This document shows positions 1 to 7,500 of a stretch of DNA of 12,200 nt, piece by piece. Position numbers and translations under genes: made by a program. The notes under the pieces were generated by a model. It had not been told where the DNA came from and searched no databases. It saw only the letters and a program-made list of their open reading frames with translations. This DNA is from Lentisphaeria bacterium. Its GTDB lineage: Bacteria > Verrucomicrobiota > Lentisphaeria > Oligosphaerales > Oligosphaeraceae. The stretch spans positions 1 to 12,200 of the forward strand of contig JAEEXV010000085.1 of the NCBI GenBank assembly GCA_016287975.1. Reading direction: 5' to 3'. Within the stretch, counting starts at the first letter, position 1; each line of letters begins with the position of its first letter.

Positions 1-10
1 CGGGGCGGCG

Positions 11-25
11 GCGAATCTGCGCTGG
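11..25 (-). repeat. 3'-end motif, copy C (ATTCGC subtype)
   Basis: Minus-strand reading CCAGCGCAGATTCGC, followed by CGCCGCC in place of a hairpin. The 19 bases at 4-22 recur perfectly, inverted, at 12160-12178. Confidence 0.6.
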
Positions 26-48
26 CCCCGATGTATGGGCGGCGTGTG

Positions 49-69
49 CCGCGGGGCTTTGCCCCGCGG
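49..69 (-). repeat. Hairpin following motif copy B
   Basis: A perfect nine-base-pair stem (49-57 with 61-69) and a three-base loop. Its outer pairs (CCGC...GCGG) equal those of the hairpin at 254-274, while the inner pairs differ on both sides in a compensating way. Flanks are shared with that hairpin. Confidence 0.55.
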
Positions 70-84
70 GCCAATGTGCGCGGG
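70..84 (-). repeat. 3'-end motif, copy B
   Basis: Minus-strand reading CCCGCGCACATTGGC. It leads directly into the hairpin at 49-69, as copy A leads into its own hairpin. Confidence 0.6.
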
Positions 85-253
85 CGGGGCCTGGCGCTTC
101 ACGGGCGGGCTGGCTTTGCGGGGCGGTGCAAATATGAGGACTGGCGCCTTCATCCAGCCATGCAAACGACGGGGGGCTTCGCTTCGCTCCGCCCCCCGCA
201 CCCCCCGCTCCGCGAGCATCGGGCGCTGGGCGGGGAGTTTCGGCGGTTGTGTG

Positions 254-274
254 CCGCCGGCGAAAAGCCGGCGG
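254..274 (-). repeat. Hairpin following motif copy A
   Basis: A perfect eight-base-pair stem (254-261 with 267-274) and a five-base loop, 18 bases after the dehydratase-like stop codon on the minus strand. It lacks a T-run, so it may be a processing or protective structure, or a Rho-assisted terminator, not a classic intrinsic one. The flanks (ATTGGC before, CACAC after, on the minus strand) match those of the hairpin at 49-69. Confidence 0.5.
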
Positions 275-289
275 GCCAATCGGCGCGGT
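275..289 (-). repeat. 3'-end motif, copy A
   Basis: Minus-strand reading ACCGCGCCGATTGGC, beginning three bases after the dehydratase-like stop codon. It leads directly into the hairpin at 254-274. Confidence 0.6.
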
Positions 290-292
290 TGG

Positions 293-1060
293 CTATGTCG
301 CGGGCCACTGGATGGTGTCGAGGACGGTGCGGAGGTGCGGGATGCTGGGCTGGACGGAGGCGGGGGTCTCGTCGAGGATCGCGAAGGCGACGGCGAGGCC
401 GAACTTGGGTGCGAGATAGCGGTGGGGGCGGCTGTATTTGCCGCCGCAGAGTTGGATGAAGGGCTGCGCGAGGGCGCGTTTGAGGAGCATGGTGGCGCGG
501 AAGGCCTCCAGGAGTTCCTCCTCGGTGTCGGCGCGGGTCACGATCTTGAGGATGTCCGCGCCGCGCGCGGCCTGCTCGCGCAGATGCGCGAGGATGGCCT
601 CGGCGGTGAAGGCCTGGTGCGTGTGGCTGGACATCACGACCTTCGCCCCGAGGTCGTGGAACTGCCGAATCAGCGCCTTCTGGCGCACGATCGCCTCAGG
701 CTTCATCGTGAGCTCATTCGCGGCGGGGTCGTAGAGGTCGCCCATCACGTCGACGACCTCGGCGCCCGCCCGCGCGGCCGCAAAGAGGCACTCCTGGCGC
801 GCGTCGTCGTCGCCGCCGAGCCACTTGTCGCCGCGGTAGTCGATGAACATGAAGGGGAGTTGCGGCGCGGCGTCCATCAGGCGCCGCAGATTGTCCTCGG
901 TGCGCTGTTCTGGGGGCATCTGCATCATCTGGATGGCGATGCCCTGCGCGCCTTGCTCGGCGGCGTTTCGGATCATGGCGAGGGTGCCTTCCTGGTCGTC
1001 GGCGGGGGTGAGCAGGGCGGTGACGACAGTCGCGGGCTGGTTGAAGAAGGAGTTGCGCAT
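293..1060 (-). CDS. Type I 3-dehydroquinate dehydratase family protein (divergent AroD-like)
   Basis: A 255-residue protein, the usual length for type I dehydroquinate dehydratase, which removes water from 3-dehydroquinate through a Schiff-base lysine in a TIM barrel. The best anchors are SSHTH with His146 and ADILKIV with Lys172, matching the catalytic His/Lys pair (E. coli His143 and Lys170) in position and spacing. Arg76 (DYRGDKW), Arg211 (KYSR) and Gln237 (PASVQ) fit other substrate-contact positions. The strand that normally carries Glu-Trp-Arg reads IAIQM here, so two substrate-binding residues are missing; the enzyme may act on a different compound or be a catabolic paralogue. There is no signal peptide, so it should be cytoplasmic. 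It starts 16 bases after the AraC-type regulator and is probably cotranscribed with it. No clear Shine-Dalgarno precedes the ATG, but the family's N-terminal strand begins about ten residues in, which supports this start. Confidence 0.8.
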   Translation of the reverse strand: MRNSFFNQPATVVTALLTPADDQEGTLAMIRNAAEQGAQGIAIQMMQMPPEQRTEDNLRRLMDAAPQLPFMFIDYRGDKWLGGDDDARQECLFAAARAGAEVVDVMGDLYDPAANELTMKPEAIVRQKALIRQFHDLGAKVVMSSHTHQAFTAEAILAHLREQAARGADILKIVTRADTEEELLEAFRATMLLKRALAQPFIQLCGGKYSRPHRYLAPKFGLAVAFAILDETPASVQPSIPHLRTVLDTIQWPAT

Positions 1061-1076
1061 TCTGGTCGGAGGGGGG

Positions 1077-1961
1077 TTACTTGTGTCGGCGGAAGTCGGA
1101 TGGGCTTTCGCCCGTCTGCTGCTTGAAGACCTTGCTCAGGTGGAATTCGCTGGAGAAGCCGCAGGCCTGCGCGATGCTGCGCAGTTTCTCCTCGGTGGTC
1201 GTGAGCAGTTTCTTCGCGTGCGCAATGCGGACAGAGCGCAGGAGCTGGGAGAAGCTGCAGCCCATCGACTGCTTGATGAAAGTGCTGGCGTAGGCGGTCG
1301 AGAGGTTCAGCTGGCGCGCGACATCCCCCAGGGTGACGGGGGCGCCGTGGCGCTCCTCCAGGTAGTCCAGGAGGTTGCGCACGCGGAAGTCGTAGGCGAA
1401 GTTCAGGATGTTCTCGTCGCAGAGGTAGTCGAGCAGGCCGCGCGCGAAAATCGACAGCACGGGCATGGTCCTGGCGACCAGCGCGTGGTCCACCTGCGGC
1501 AGCGCCGCATAGGCCTTGTAGAAGCCCTGCGGCAGCCCTTCGGGAGGCGCCGCGTCCCCTTGGCGGAAGTTGCCCGCGAACAGCACGCCGTAGTGGAAGT
1601 TGTCGCGCCGAAGCGGCACCGCGATCTGCCCGATGCCCTTCCAGCACACGGTGTAGTGCGGCGTCGGCTCATCCATGCACAACTGGTTCAGCGCATAGCG
1701 GCAGTGCTTTCTGCAGTCCCAGCAGAAACCCTCCGCGCAGCACGGAAACTTGCCGTGGGACTTGCGCCACTCGCTGAAGACGGCGCTCTTCTGGCGCGTC
1801 TGGAACCATCCCTCGTGGTCCACAATCGTGATCTGCAGTCCAAGGCACTGCTCCAGACGGCGGATCGCATTCTCGACGTACTCGCGCGGGTCCATTTTTG
1901 CCGCCCCCTCGGAGACCAGCTCCGGAGCCAGTGCGTCGCTCGATTTTGTCTTTGTCGGCAT
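1077..1961 (-). CDS. AraC-family transcriptional regulator with PocR-like sensor domain
   Basis: A 294-residue protein with two parts. Residues about 25-175 resemble the PocR ligand-binding domain: a cysteine-rich stretch (Cys74, 75, 80, 83, 87, 95 and 106) is followed by HYTVCWKGIGQIAVPLRRD and a YGVLFAGNF strand, the usual PocR pattern. Residues about 195-293 form a double helix-turn-helix AraC domain: VTLGDVARQLNLSTAYAS is the first, LRSIAQACGFSSEFHLSKVFKQ the second, ending in the typical GESPSDFR. PocR domains sense small metabolites, and the cysteines could also bind metal; the ligand here is unknown. The start is backed by GGGAG (complement of 1971-1975) nine bases upstream. It lies first in a two-gene unit with the dehydroquinate dehydratase-like gene and is divergent from the ATPase gene. 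A palindrome at 1996-2016 is a possible site of autoregulation. Confidence 0.9.
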   Translation of the reverse strand: MPTKTKSSDALAPELVSEGAAKMDPREYVENAIRRLEQCLGLQITIVDHEGWFQTRQKSAVFSEWRKSHGKFPCCAEGFCWDCRKHCRYALNQLCMDEPTPHYTVCWKGIGQIAVPLRRDNFHYGVLFAGNFRQGDAAPPEGLPQGFYKAYAALPQVDHALVARTMPVLSIFARGLLDYLCDENILNFAYDFRVRNLLDYLEERHGAPVTLGDVARQLNLSTAYASTFIKQSMGCSFSQLLRSVRIAHAKKLLTTTEEKLRSIAQACGFSSEFHLSKVFKQQTGESPSDFRRHK

Positions 1962-1970
1962 TTGGCTTCG

Positions 1971-1975
1971 CTCCC
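1971..1975 (-). promoter_or_regulatory. Ribosome binding site of the AraC-type regulator
   Basis: Read on the minus strand this is GGGAG, nine bases before the ATG ending at 1961. It favours that ATG over the internal Met23. Confidence 0.55.
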
Positions 1976-1995
1976 GTTGGCGGCTGAAAGGAAAA

Positions 1996-2016
1996 TCGGG
2001 GGTACTATATCCCCGA
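1996..2016. promoter_or_regulatory. Palindrome, candidate operator/promoter of the minus-strand unit
   Basis: Six-base arms TCGGGG (1996-2001) and CCCCGA (2011-2016) enclose a nine-base A+T-rich centre. On the minus strand the centre contains TATAGT (complement of 2004-2009), five of six matches to a -10 box, which would put transcription start near 1997 and give a leader of about 36 bases. I see no good -35 box 16-18 bases upstream, so an activator-dependent promoter is possible. There is no T-run, which argues against a terminator. The assignment is inferred from position and symmetry. Confidence 0.35.
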
Positions 2017-2023
2017 AACGCCC
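2011..2023 (+). repeat. Left copy of a 13-base direct repeat flanking the ATPase gene
   Basis: CCCCGAAACGCCC; the partner at 3637-3649 differs by one base. The pair brackets the ATPase gene and both A+T-rich segments. The left copy overlaps the right arm of the palindrome at 1996-2016. Chance similarity is possible at this length. Confidence 0.4.
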
Positions 2024-2067
2024 GACTGGCTCCGAAGACTGCCGCGGCAAGGCACCCTCTAAAATGA

Positions 2068-2146
2068 ATGAAAATGCAGTGAAATCAACAAAAAAAGCTG
2101 ATGAAAATGCAGTTTCAAATCCAAAAATCCTTGATGAAAATGCAGT
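2068..2146. repeat. Three direct repeats with an exact 33-base period
   Basis: The 13-base word ATGAAAATGCAGT occurs at 2068-2080, 2101-2113 and 2134-2146, each start exactly 33 bases after the previous one. The 20 bases between copies are not conserved apart from being A-rich. The array lies in an A+T-rich island upstream of the likely ATPase promoter. The 33-base spacing is close to three helical turns, as for phased protein-binding sites. It is also eleven codons: in the ATPase reading frame the copies read (N/D)ENAV with no stop from an ATG at 2064 into the ATPase, so the array may instead encode an N-terminal extension. Confidence 0.85.
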
Positions 2147-2155
2147 TTTCTCGAC

Positions 2156-2183
2156 TTGTGAAATCGCGTTTTTTGTTTATAGT
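2156..2183 (+). promoter_or_regulatory. Candidate sigma-70 type promoter of the ATPase gene
   Basis: TTGTGA at 2156-2161 (four of six matches to TTGACA) and TATAGT at 2178-2183 (five of six to TATAAT) are separated by 16 bases. Start of transcription would be near 2190, giving a leader of about 33 bases to the ATG at 2223. If used, it rules out translation from the upstream ATG at 2064. Confidence 0.45.
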
Positions 2184-2222
2184 AAAGTGGATGTCGATTT
2201 TAGCTGTTTTTGCGAGCGAAAA

Positions 2223-3539
2223 ATGGAACGAAATGTTGAAAAAGCATTGATGTCCTGGATGCGGGATGCCAAGCGGAAGCCGCTGGTTTTGCGAGGTGCG
2301 CGCCAAGTCGGGAAGACGTGGATGCTGCACGACTTCGGGCGTCGGCATTTCCGGCGGTGCGTAGTGTGCAACTTTGACCGTGATGAGGATTTGAAGGCGC
2401 TGTTCGCGAGCAAGTCCCCGGAGCGGATCCTCGGCAATCTGGAGCTGCTGTCCGGGCGCCAGATCATTCCAGGCGAGACGCTGCTCATCCTGGATGAGAT
2501 CCAGGAATGCCCTGAAGCGCTGAATGCGCTCAAGTATTTCTTTGAGGAGAAACGTGACCTGCATGTGGCGGCGGCGGGAAGTCTGCTGGGAGTTCTGCTG
2601 GCACGGCACTCCTATCCAGTCGGCGCCGTCGACCTCATTGAAATGCGCCCGATGGACTTTTCGGAGTTCATTCGGGCGGTGGAGCCGGCGCTGCACCGCG
2701 CCTATTTGGAGCTGCCGTGGGACGAGCCGGTGCTGGAGCCTCTTCATCGACACCTGACCGAGCTCTATCACCAGTACCTCATCGTGGGGGGAATGCCGGA
2801 GTGCGTCGCGGACTGGGCGGATCGGCGCGACCCCGCGTCCATCCTGCGACGCCAGCGCGCACTTCTCCGCTTCTACGAGGGGGACTTCGGGAAACACGCG
2901 AATGCCGTCAATGCGGCGAAATGCCTGCAGGTCTTCCAGAGCGTGCCCGCCCAGTTGGCCAAGGCGAATGAGAAGTTCGTCTATGGCGCGGTGCGCCAGG
3001 GCGCCAGGGCGAAGGATCTGGAGGACGCCATCACCTGGAATGTCGCGGCGGGGCTCTTCCATCGCGTGCACAACCTGGCACGGATCGAGGTGCCGCTTCG
3101 GGCTTACCGCAAGGATGACGCTTTCAAGATCTTCCTGCATGACACCGGTCTCATCAAGGCGATGGCGGGCATCCCCAACGAGGCCATCCTGCTTCGGGAC
3201 GCCTATCCATTCAAGGGTCAGTTGGCGGAAAACTTCATCTTGGAGCAGATAGTCGGCAAATTCGAGGTCGAACCATTCTATTTCGCCGACCATGCCGGGC
3301 GGGAGCTTGACTTCATTCTCCAGGTCGGCTCCGATCTCATTCCCATTGAGGTCAAGAGCGGCGAGAATGTCAAGGCCATCAGCCTCAAGAACTATCTCGC
3401 CAAACGCCAGCCGCCCCTCGCCATTCGCTTCTCCGAGCGAAATCTTTGCCGTCATGGCAATCTCCTCGATCTGCCGCTTTACCTGGCCGCAAGGCTGCCT
3501 GACCTGCTGAAGTCGGACACGGACGGCTTCCCCGCGTAG
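2223..3539 (+). CDS. AAA ATPase with C-terminal DUF4143 domain
   Basis: A 438-residue member of the AAA_14/DUF4143 group of ATPases, widespread and often horizontally moved; the cellular role is not firmly known. Walker A is GARQVGKT (residues 25-32) and Walker B LLILDEIQ (about 87-94), followed by the family's [14 protein letters not shown] and AAGSLLGV segments. The C-terminal part has a nuclease-like fold signature, Asp363 (RELDF) and Glu376-x-Lys378 (PIEVKSG), typical of DUF4143. No signal peptide or membrane segment is seen. The chosen ATG gives the family's usual start (a short helix, then [15 protein letters not shown]). The frame stays open upstream to an ATG at 2064, which would add 53 residues with three (N/D)ENAV repeats at an eleven-residue period. 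CCGG is far commoner here than in the neighbours and the upstream flank is A+T-rich, which points to a different origin. It is monocistronic by layout. Confidence 0.88.
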   Translation: MERNVEKALMSWMRDAKRKPLVLRGARQVGKTWMLHDFGRRHFRRCVVCNFDRDEDLKALFASKSPERILGNLELLSGRQIIPGETLLILDEIQECPEALNALKYFFEEKRDLHVAAAGSLLGVLLARHSYPVGAVDLIEMRPMDFSEFIRAVEPALHRAYLELPWDEPVLEPLHRHLTELYHQYLIVGGMPECVADWADRRDPASILRRQRALLRFYEGDFGKHANAVNAAKCLQVFQSVPAQLAKANEKFVYGAVRQGARAKDLEDAITWNVAAGLFHRVHNLARIEVPLRAYRKDDAFKIFLHDTGLIKAMAGIPNEAILLRDAYPFKGQLAENFILEQIVGKFEVEPFYFADHAGRELDFILQVGSDLIPIEVKSGENVKAISLKNYLAKRQPPLAIRFSERNLCRHGNLLDLPLYLAARLPDLLKSDTDGFPA

Positions 3540-3547
3540 GAAATGGA

Positions 3548-3567
3548 GGCCGCCAGTGGGGGCGGTC
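3548..3567 (+). terminator. Weak hairpin after the ATPase gene
   Basis: A seven-base-pair stem with one G-U pair (3548-3554 with 3561-3567) and a six-base loop begins nine bases after the ATPase stop codon. No T-run follows, so it is at best a weak or Rho-assisted terminator. Confidence 0.25.
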
Positions 3568-3612
3568 GGGCTTCGCGCTCTTTCCACCCTCGGCTGGAAT
3601 TATGTCGCCCAT

Positions 3613-3647
3613 GGCGTTTTTCCCTGGCGACACCGCTCCGAAACGCC
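3613..3647. repeat. Inverted repeat in the spacer after the ATPase gene
   Basis: GGCGTTT (3613-3619) and AAACGCC (3641-3647) form a perfect seven-base inverted repeat around a 21-base centre. It could be a binding site or a long-looped hairpin ending ATPase transcription; no T-run follows. Confidence 0.35.
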
Positions 3648-3649
3648 CC
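3637..3649 (+). repeat. Right copy of the 13-base direct repeat flanking the ATPase gene
   Basis: CTCCGAAACGCCC, matching 2011-2023 at 12 of 13 positions in the same orientation. It overlaps the right arm of the inverted repeat at 3613-3647. Confidence 0.4.
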
Positions 3650-3739
3650 AGCCGTCTTCAATCATGTGGCCATTCCTTCCATTTCCTAAATTCATTCCGA
3701 ATCGTAAAAATATATATGCAATTCATAAAATCCGCCATT

Positions 3740-3766
3740 TTGGAAACAAGGTCGGAGGGCTATAAT
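3740..3766 (+). promoter_or_regulatory. Promoter of the four-gene carbohydrate operon
   Basis: A perfect TATAAT lies at 3761-3766, with TTGGAA at 3740-3745 (four of six matches to TTGACA) and a 15-base spacer. The region upstream (about 3685-3740) is A+T-rich and could serve as an UP element. Transcription would start near 3773, leaving a leader of about 48 bases that ends in a strong ribosome binding site. The short spacer and weak -35 suggest that an activator may help. Confidence 0.55.
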
Positions 3767-3807
3767 AATACTGTGTCGTCTTTTGAGTCGCCGACATGCT
3801 TTTTGCT

Positions 3808-3813
3808 AGGAGG
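3808..3813 (+). promoter_or_regulatory. Strong ribosome binding site that fixes the pseudopilin start
   Basis: A perfect AGGAGG, seven bases before the ATG at 3821. The reading frame stays open further upstream, so this site decides the start. Confidence 0.85.
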
Positions 3814-3820
3814 AAACGTC

Positions 3821-4546
3821 ATGCGAACGAGTGAAGTGCGTTGTTTCACGCTGATTGAGCTGCTGGTGGTGATCGCGATCATCGCGATCCTGGCGTCGAT
3901 GCTGCTGCCTGCGCTGGCGAAGGCGCGCGAGAAGGCGAAGGAGACGCGGTGCATCAGCAACCTGAAGCAGATTGCGCTGGCGCACGCGATGTACGCGGAC
4001 GCTTTCAACGGGCTGTATGTGTACGCGACGCACGGCCCGAGCGGTTCGGCGACGCGCTGGCATGGCATACTCATCAGCAACGGCTACCTGCCCAAGAACT
4101 ACGGGCTGCTAATCTGCCCGTCGTTCTCGCCGTTCAAGCCGCGCGGGGACGGCTACGACGGCTCGTGGGCCTACGGCGCGGCGGCGCCGTATTCGGGGGC
4201 GGCGCACTGGCTTCAGCCAGACATCCGCTATCCGAGCCAGAGTTTCTCGCACGCGGACAGCATCGACACGGTGCTGGCAGCCGCGAATGCGAAAGGGCGC
4301 TCGGTGCCGATCCAGCATATCTACATGCAGATGGGCAAGTTCAACAGCGGAGTGGGGCTGCACTTCCGCCATTCGTCCATGAAGACGGCGCAGGGCGCCT
4401 TCTTCGACGGTCACGCGACGGCCTTCACGAAGTACACCATGCTCGGCAACCGCCGCATGACCAAATACGACGTGATGGACGGGCCGTTCAGCGACGGCAA
4501 GTGGCCCGCGATGGAGTGCTACTACTACAACGACACCGTGCGCTGA
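3821..4546 (+). CDS. Pseudopilin-like protein with prepilin-type N-terminal cleavage/methylation domain
   Basis: A 241-residue protein with a class III (type IV pilin-like) leader. A short basic peptide (residues 1-8) is followed by [20 protein letters not shown] with Phe9 as the mature first residue and Glu13 as the +5 glutamate, then the amphipathic [30 protein letters not shown]. This is the standard start of the large FTLIELL families found in Lentisphaerota and Planctomycetota, many of which end in an H-X9-DG motif; here [17 protein letters not shown] is a longer H-X11-DG version. Residue -1 is Cys, not the usual Gly. The protein should sit in the inner membrane by its N-terminal helix with the globular part outside, after prepilin-peptidase processing if that occurs. 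It is first in the operon, 16 bases before the giant secreted protein. The role is unproven: assembly or secretion helper, or surface glycan-associated protein. Confidence 0.9.
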   Translation: MRTSEVRCFTLIELLVVIAIIAILASMLLPALAKAREKAKETRCISNLKQIALAHAMYADAFNGLYVYATHGPSGSATRWHGILISNGYLPKNYGLLICPSFSPFKPRGDGYDGSWAYGAAAPYSGAAHWLQPDIRYPSQSFSHADSIDTVLAAANAKGRSVPIQHIYMQMGKFNSGVGLHFRHSSMKTAQGAFFDGHATAFTKYTMLGNRRMTKYDVMDGPFSDGKWPAMECYYYNDTVR

Positions 4547-4552
4547 TTCCCT

Positions 4553-4557
4553 GGAGG
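4553..4557 (+). promoter_or_regulatory. Ribosome binding site of the giant secreted protein
   Basis: GGAGG five bases before the ATG at 4563, lying in the 16-base gap after the pseudopilin stop codon. It selects the ATG that begins a signal peptide. Confidence 0.75.
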
Positions 4558-4562
4558 CATCC

Positions 4563-7500
4563 ATGAAAAAACACCTGCCGTCGCTGCTGGCCGTCCTGTT
4601 CTGCGCCCTCGTCCCGCCGCTTCGGGCGGCTGGGGAGGCCGACCTGTTCCCCCTGATGACCTGGGAGGGCTACAAGGCCAAGGCGGTGGCGGCGCCGAAA
4701 ACGGGCGCCGCCAAAGGCCCCTCGGGGCAGGCGGCGGTGCGGATCGAGGCGACGGCGAAGGGGAACTTCCAGGGGGCGGTGGCGCACTTCGCGGCGCCCG
4801 TCGACTTCAGCCAATATGCGGCGCTGGAGTTCTGGATGCGGCACGGCATCACGCAGAAGAACGGCGGGAAGTTGTCGCTGGTGATGCATGTCCAGGGGGA
4901 CTTCGGCCGAAGCCACTGCTCCTTTTCGGTGCCCTCGTCGGACTGGAGCCGGGTTGAAATCCCGCTGGACAAGGCGAGCTTCACCCCGCAGCGCGGCAAC
5001 AGCGTCAACCTCGCGGGCGTGGCCTCCCTGCGCATCTATCCCTACGGCGGGATGAACGAGCCAGGCAAGTTCCTGGAGTTCGCGGGCTTCCGCCTGCTGC
5101 CGAAGTCGGGCGGGCCGCGCCCGCTGAAGGCGATGAACTACACGCACCTCGCGGCGCCGACCTCAGGCGAGGGCGGCTCGACGCTGACCGACGGCGACCT
5201 CGGGAAGAACGTCCACTTCCGCGCGTACAGCGACGACCCCGACATCGTCTTCGACCTGGGCGGGCGCTTCACGGTCGACGAGATCCGCGTGCACGCCAAC
5301 AGCGCGCCGTCGCACAACTTCTCGGAGATCGCGGTGATGCTGAGCTTCGACCGCGCGGCGTGGCACGCGGCGGGGACACTGCGCAACACGGCGGAGGGGA
5401 CGGAGCCGCGGCAGCTGGTGTACACCTTCCGCAGCCCCGACCGCCCGATGGTGGGCCGCTACGTCCGCCTCAAGGCGGCGCGCCCGCGCTCGGACTTCCC
5501 CGCGGAACTCTCCGAGGTCGAGTTCACGGGCCACGAGCCGACCGCGGAGGAGACCGCGCGCGCGGCGGAGGCCGCCTACGACCGCGGCGCGCCGATGCCG
5601 CCGCGCACTGAAAAGGACTACGTGAGGCTCGCGGGGAACGGCCTGGAACTCTGGATCTCCCGCGCGGACGGCGCGGTCAACGGCGTCTTCTGCGACGGGC
5701 GGCTCGTCGCCGAGCGCCTGACCCCGAAGTACACCCTGCAGACCCGCGAGAAGGACACCGCCGTCGACGGCCGCGGCGACCGCGTCGAGAAGATCGGCCT
5801 GGAGGCGGACGGCTCGGTGGCGGCGGTGCTCGCGAACCCTGGCCTGCCTGGGCTGCGCCTGCGGCGGACGTGGCACATCGAGGGCAACGCGCTGATGGTG
5901 AAGACCGAGGTGCTGGCAAACGGGATGAAGGAGCGGTTCTTCCTGCGCCTCGCGACCGAGGTCATCCTGGAGCCCTCCTTCCGCAGGGACGGCTTCTACG
6001 ACCTGCCAGGCTCGGCGCTGGCGGCGGCGATGTTCCGCCTGCCGTCGGCGGAGGTGCAGGCGGACCGCACCCTCACCAACATCCCGACCATCGCCTTCGA
6101 GAACGCGAAGGCGGGCCTGACCCTCTGGCACACGCGCTACCGCGCCAACGGGCGCTTCACCTACATGGACGTGGGGACGGAGGAGGAGAACCTGCAGTTC
6201 TTCCGCCCCAACGGCTGGCTGCTGACCGCCGCGACCCTCGTCCCCGCCGACGCGCCGTCGCAGAGCTTCGAGGAGCGGCTGTCGTTCACGCGCGGCGGGA
6301 TGATCCGCGCCTACGACGAATACATCTCCACGCCCGACGCGAAGGCCTTCCGAGGGCAGATCCGCCGCCCCGCGTGGCTGCGTGACCTGCGCTGCGACAT
6401 CTCCCTCGGATGGGACGCCAACTACCCTGGCAGCAGCCGCCGCCACATCGCCAACATGACCGACGCCTTCTCGCCGCGCGGCTATATCCACGAGTGCGCG
6501 ATGAGCGACCAGGACGGCATCTGGGGCGACCTGCCCGTGAAGGGCGAGATCCGAGGCTGGTTCGGCAACCGTAACACCGCCGAGGAACTGCGCGACAAGG
6601 TGCGCGCGCTGCGCAAGATGAACCCGCGCCTGAAACTGGGCTACTACACGTGGTTCTGGAGCGCCTTCCCGTGGAGCACGCCCGTGAAGACCCACCCCGA
6701 GTGGTTCGTGCGGACGCTGCGCTCGGGCGCGAAGGCGTCGTGGTTCCCAGGCGTCAACACCAACTACCTGCGCTTCTTCGGCATCAGGGAGTCGCGCGAG
6801 GAGGCGCGGAACCAGATCGTCAACTTCGTCAACTACTACGAGCAGGACAACTGGTACCTGGACGGCGGCAAGTCGGGCCCCTACGCGAAGGACTGGGACA
6901 CCATGCGCATCGACGACCCGCTCGGCCAGACCGACTTCTACCTCGACGTGCGCCGCGCCATCAAGGAGGGGCACCCCGACCGCGTGGTCTTCTTCAACCA
7001 CAGCGAGAACCCCCTGGGCGACCTGGGATACCTCGAGAGCTTCGGCGGCACCCTGACCAGCGAGTGGCGCCGCGGCGCGATCCTGATGTGGAAGTTCAAG
7101 CTCTACAACTACAAGGACCCGCTGCACCACTCGGTCTACATCTACTGGCTGCCGGGCGTCGACGGCGCCTTCCACAACTACATGGCGGGCGTCGGCGTCG
7201 TGGGCTCCTACTGCAGCCGCGGCTTCAGCGCCCGCGACCTGCCCTACATCGCGGCGCGCTACGAGATCCGCCAGGCGCAGCTGGCCGACGCGGGCATCCG
7301 CCCCGACTGGCGGCTCGACGCGGCCGAGGAGCTGGAGCTGATGGCGCTGCGCCAGGGCGGCAACGGCTGGCTCTTCATCAACCCCCACGGGGCCGCGAAG
7401 GCCGTGCGCGAGGTCTCCGTCGAGACCGCGCCGCTGGGCCTCTCCGACCCGTCGAGGCCGATCCACGCGTGGCTCTACACCATCCGCGACGGCCGCCAGT

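Larger units (their letters stand above)
1..292. other. Non-coding spacer downstream of the minus-strand unit
   Basis: No convincing gene is seen; frames are open only because stop codons are rare at this G+C. The segment holds three copies of the 15-base 3'-end motif, two hairpins next to two of those copies, and a third G/C inverted repeat (GGGGGGC at 171-177 with GCCCCCC at 191-197). Confidence 0.6.

Noticed and set aside
171..197. G-run/C-run inverted repeat as a terminator
   Set aside because: It has a 13-base loop, no T-run in either direction, and lies about 95 bases past the stop codon. It is kept only as a structural remark within the left spacer.
35..1126. A 363-codon plus-strand frame opposite the dehydratase-like gene
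   Set aside because: The minus-strand frame has the His/Lys catalytic pair and the family's normal length; the plus frame is Gly/Val/Ala/Glu-rich without motifs.
843..2222. Extension of the ATPase frame upstream to 843
   Set aside because: From 843 to about 1961 it runs antisense to the AraC and dehydratase-like genes and reads as shadow sequence. Only the ATG at 2064 is a reasonable alternative to 2223.
2115..3587. A 490-codon minus-strand frame opposite the ATPase gene
   Set aside because: The plus strand encodes intact Walker A, Walker B and DUF4143 motifs; the antisense frame shows none.
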